A stretch of 64,000 nt of DNA, from NCBI GenBank assembly GCA_963575745.1, contig CAUYUJ010002080.1, positions 550,734 through 614,733 of the forward strand, in the 5' to 3' direction. A program made the translations under genes and the position numbers. Source of the stretch: Prorocentrum cordatum. Its lineage: Eukaryota > Sar > Dinophyceae > Prorocentrales > Prorocentraceae. Positions 62,880 to 64,000 of this stretch are shown here, piece by piece. The notes under the pieces are model-generated. The model made no database searches. It saw nothing but the letters and a program-made list of their open reading frames with translations, and was not told the DNA's origin. Position 1 is the first letter of the stretch, and every line of letters starts with the position of its first letter.

Positions 62880-63491
62880 TGCCAGCGCTTGGCTGATGGC
62901 TTTCGCGGGTGGGAGTCCCAGCCAGGTGCTTCGGCGGATGCTGGCTGCGCTCCTTGAGAGAGCAAACAAAAGGGGGACTCACACCGATCGGCCTCCTGCC
63001 ACTCTGGGCCCGTATTCCGAGATTCGGCACCTTGAACGCTCTAAGCAGGAGCGCTCTCGCCAGTGCAAGATCTTCTGGGGTCAGGATGGCTCGTCGGCTT
63101 GCGACGCGAGCGCGTGGATTCCCGATGCGCTGAGTTCGCGCGCTAGGCCGAAGTGTCTGTGGGCGGCCTAGGCATTCTTGGGCCACTAGAAATCTCATGG
63201 AACATCGGCCACCGCGAATTCCTGGAGGCCTCGCGAGCTTGTGGGTTCCCGCTCCGTCCAGCGCGTAGCGCGTTTCGCCTGTGCGGATCGTAGCGCAGAG
63301 CGGTGTTTCAAGGCACCGCGGGTGCCCCTGCGTTTGGTAACAGCACGACGATTGCTGGATGCCTGTGCGCAACTTCGGTGGCTCGGGTGATGCTTCTCGG
63401 CACGCTGGCCCGAGCGTCGAGCGAGAGTCCCGTGGTCGCCCTTCGAAGCGTCATCGACGATATCTCGCTCCAAGGTTTAGGGGGGGGCTGA
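62880..63491 (+). pseudogene. LINE reverse-transcriptase fingers and palm (frameshifted)
   Basis: The frame at 62909-63133 reads KGGLTPIGLLPLWARI, the RT fingers motif (GG-x-RPIGLLP-x-x-R). A frame near 63195-63290 carries SWNIGHREFLEASRACGFPL, like the motif A region (W-x-x-L-x-x-x-A-x-x-x-GFPL). The frame at 63303-63491 reads TTIAGCLCATSVARVMLLGT and VVALRSVIDDISLQ. These fit motif B (TIVAGCS-AT) and motif C (Y(I/V)DD-x-x-LQ), with both catalytic Asp retained. At least two frameshifts separate the pieces. The element ends before the microsatellite at 63726, and thumb and zinc fingers are absent. Confidence 0.6.
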
Positions 63492-63725
63492 AACAGGGAA
63501 GGCCCCACTGACTCGAGCGTCGTCGAAGGTGGCCGGTGACGTTTCGAGCAGAGGGTTGCCCACTTCGTGGAACAAGGCAAAGCGGCTCCGCTGTTCCCGA
63601 TGGGCCCGGAGGCTCGGTCGGCGGTCCGCCGCGATCTGGTGGGTGACGCGGTGGGCGGGATGTTTCGGAGGTGCTCGACCCACCTGGGGCGATTCCTGCG
63701 GGCCCACCGCCGCGCCCGGCGGCTC
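63492..63725. other. Spacer after the RT remnant
   Basis: GC-rich sequence with no further RT motif. It may include decayed thumb sequence. Confidence 0.4.
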
Positions 63726-64000
63726 AGGCTGCTTCAGAAAGGTGCGTGCGTGCGTGCATGCGTGTGTGCGTTTGTGTACGGGTGTGTGCGTGTGTGCGTG
63801 TGCGTGTGCGTGTGCGTGTGCGTGTGCGTGTGCGTGTGCGTGTGCGTGTGCGCGTGCGTGTGCGCGTGCGTGTGCGTGTGCGTGTGCGTGTGCGTGTGCG
63901 TGTGCGTGTGCGTGTGCGAACGCGTGTGCGTGTGCGTGTGCGTGTGCGTGTGCGTGTGCGTGTGCGTGTGCGTGCGTGTGCGTGTGCGTGCGCGTGTGCG
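63726..64000. repeat. TGCGTG hexamer microsatellite at the window edge
   Basis: GTGTGC/TGCGTG units run to the end of the window and probably beyond, with a few GCGCGT and GAACGC variants. Confidence 0.98.

Noticed and set aside
62473-63372. 299-codon minus-strand frame
   Set aside because: It is antisense to RT motifs on the plus strand and has no motif of its own.

Overview
The window looks like nuclear DNA from a dinoflagellate, with a Prorocentrum-like or Suessiales-like flavour (inference). It is GC-rich and loaded with CTC/GAG triplet microsatellites. It holds minisatellites of many unit lengths, several small inverted-repeat elements, and decayed retroelements whose protein motifs I recognise from dinoflagellate genomes. 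I see no bacterial operons, no rRNA or tRNA gene, no CRISPR array and no intact ordinary protein gene. Most long open frames are by-products of GC-rich repeats.

Layout. 0-6 kb: a 119-bp duplication, a TGTA/TGCA and CTGT microsatellite block, and three tandem copies of a 1.2-1.4 kb composite repeat. 6-12 kb: CCAAGAGG minisatellites and a decayed gag-like piece of a dinoflagellate retroelement (minus strand, 8.4-10.0 kb). 12-18.7 kb: GGA/CTC tracts and small inverted-repeat elements. 19.6-21.5 kb: a possible reverse-transcriptase C-terminus and a decayed pentatricopeptide (PPR) gene, both minus strand. 22-26 kb: triplet tracts and unassigned DNA. 26.2-31.1 kb: a minus-strand retroelement polyprotein with a membrane-anchored N-terminus, a gag-like middle, reverse transcriptase and RNase H, broken by frameshifts. 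31.5-35.4 kb: CGG tract, CCAAGAGG arrays, a 1.4-kb CAGCCT array with a ~155-bp higher-order period, and a 73-bp tandem array.

35.7-38.5 kb holds the most interesting unit: a minus-strand tyrosine-recombinase gene (one frameshift) bounded by repeats in the order A - gene - B - A - B. This is the split-direct-repeat layout of Ngaro/PAT-type elements, but there is no room for a reverse transcriptase. 38.9-45 kb is a dense cluster of foldback elements: four copies of one family, other families, and a 129-bp near-perfect palindrome. 45-48.6 kb: a ~205-bp tandem repeat and a GCGCTACGG-type minisatellite that keep very long frames open by chance. 50.9-55 kb: more inverted-repeat elements and GGA/GAT tracts. 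55.2-56.7 kb: a 51-bp (17-residue) tandem repeat open on both strands, next to a possible membrane-protein exon. 58.9-63.5 kb: plus-strand LINE remains, namely the zinc-finger C-terminus of one element followed by ORF1, endonuclease and reverse-transcriptase remnants of another, the latter split by a ~320-bp foldback element. The window ends in a TGCGTG microsatellite.

The genes do not form a pathway. They are layers of mobile DNA (non-LTR, YR/RT-type and foldback elements) within expanding simple repeats. Family assignments come from motif recognition by eye, not from database searches.
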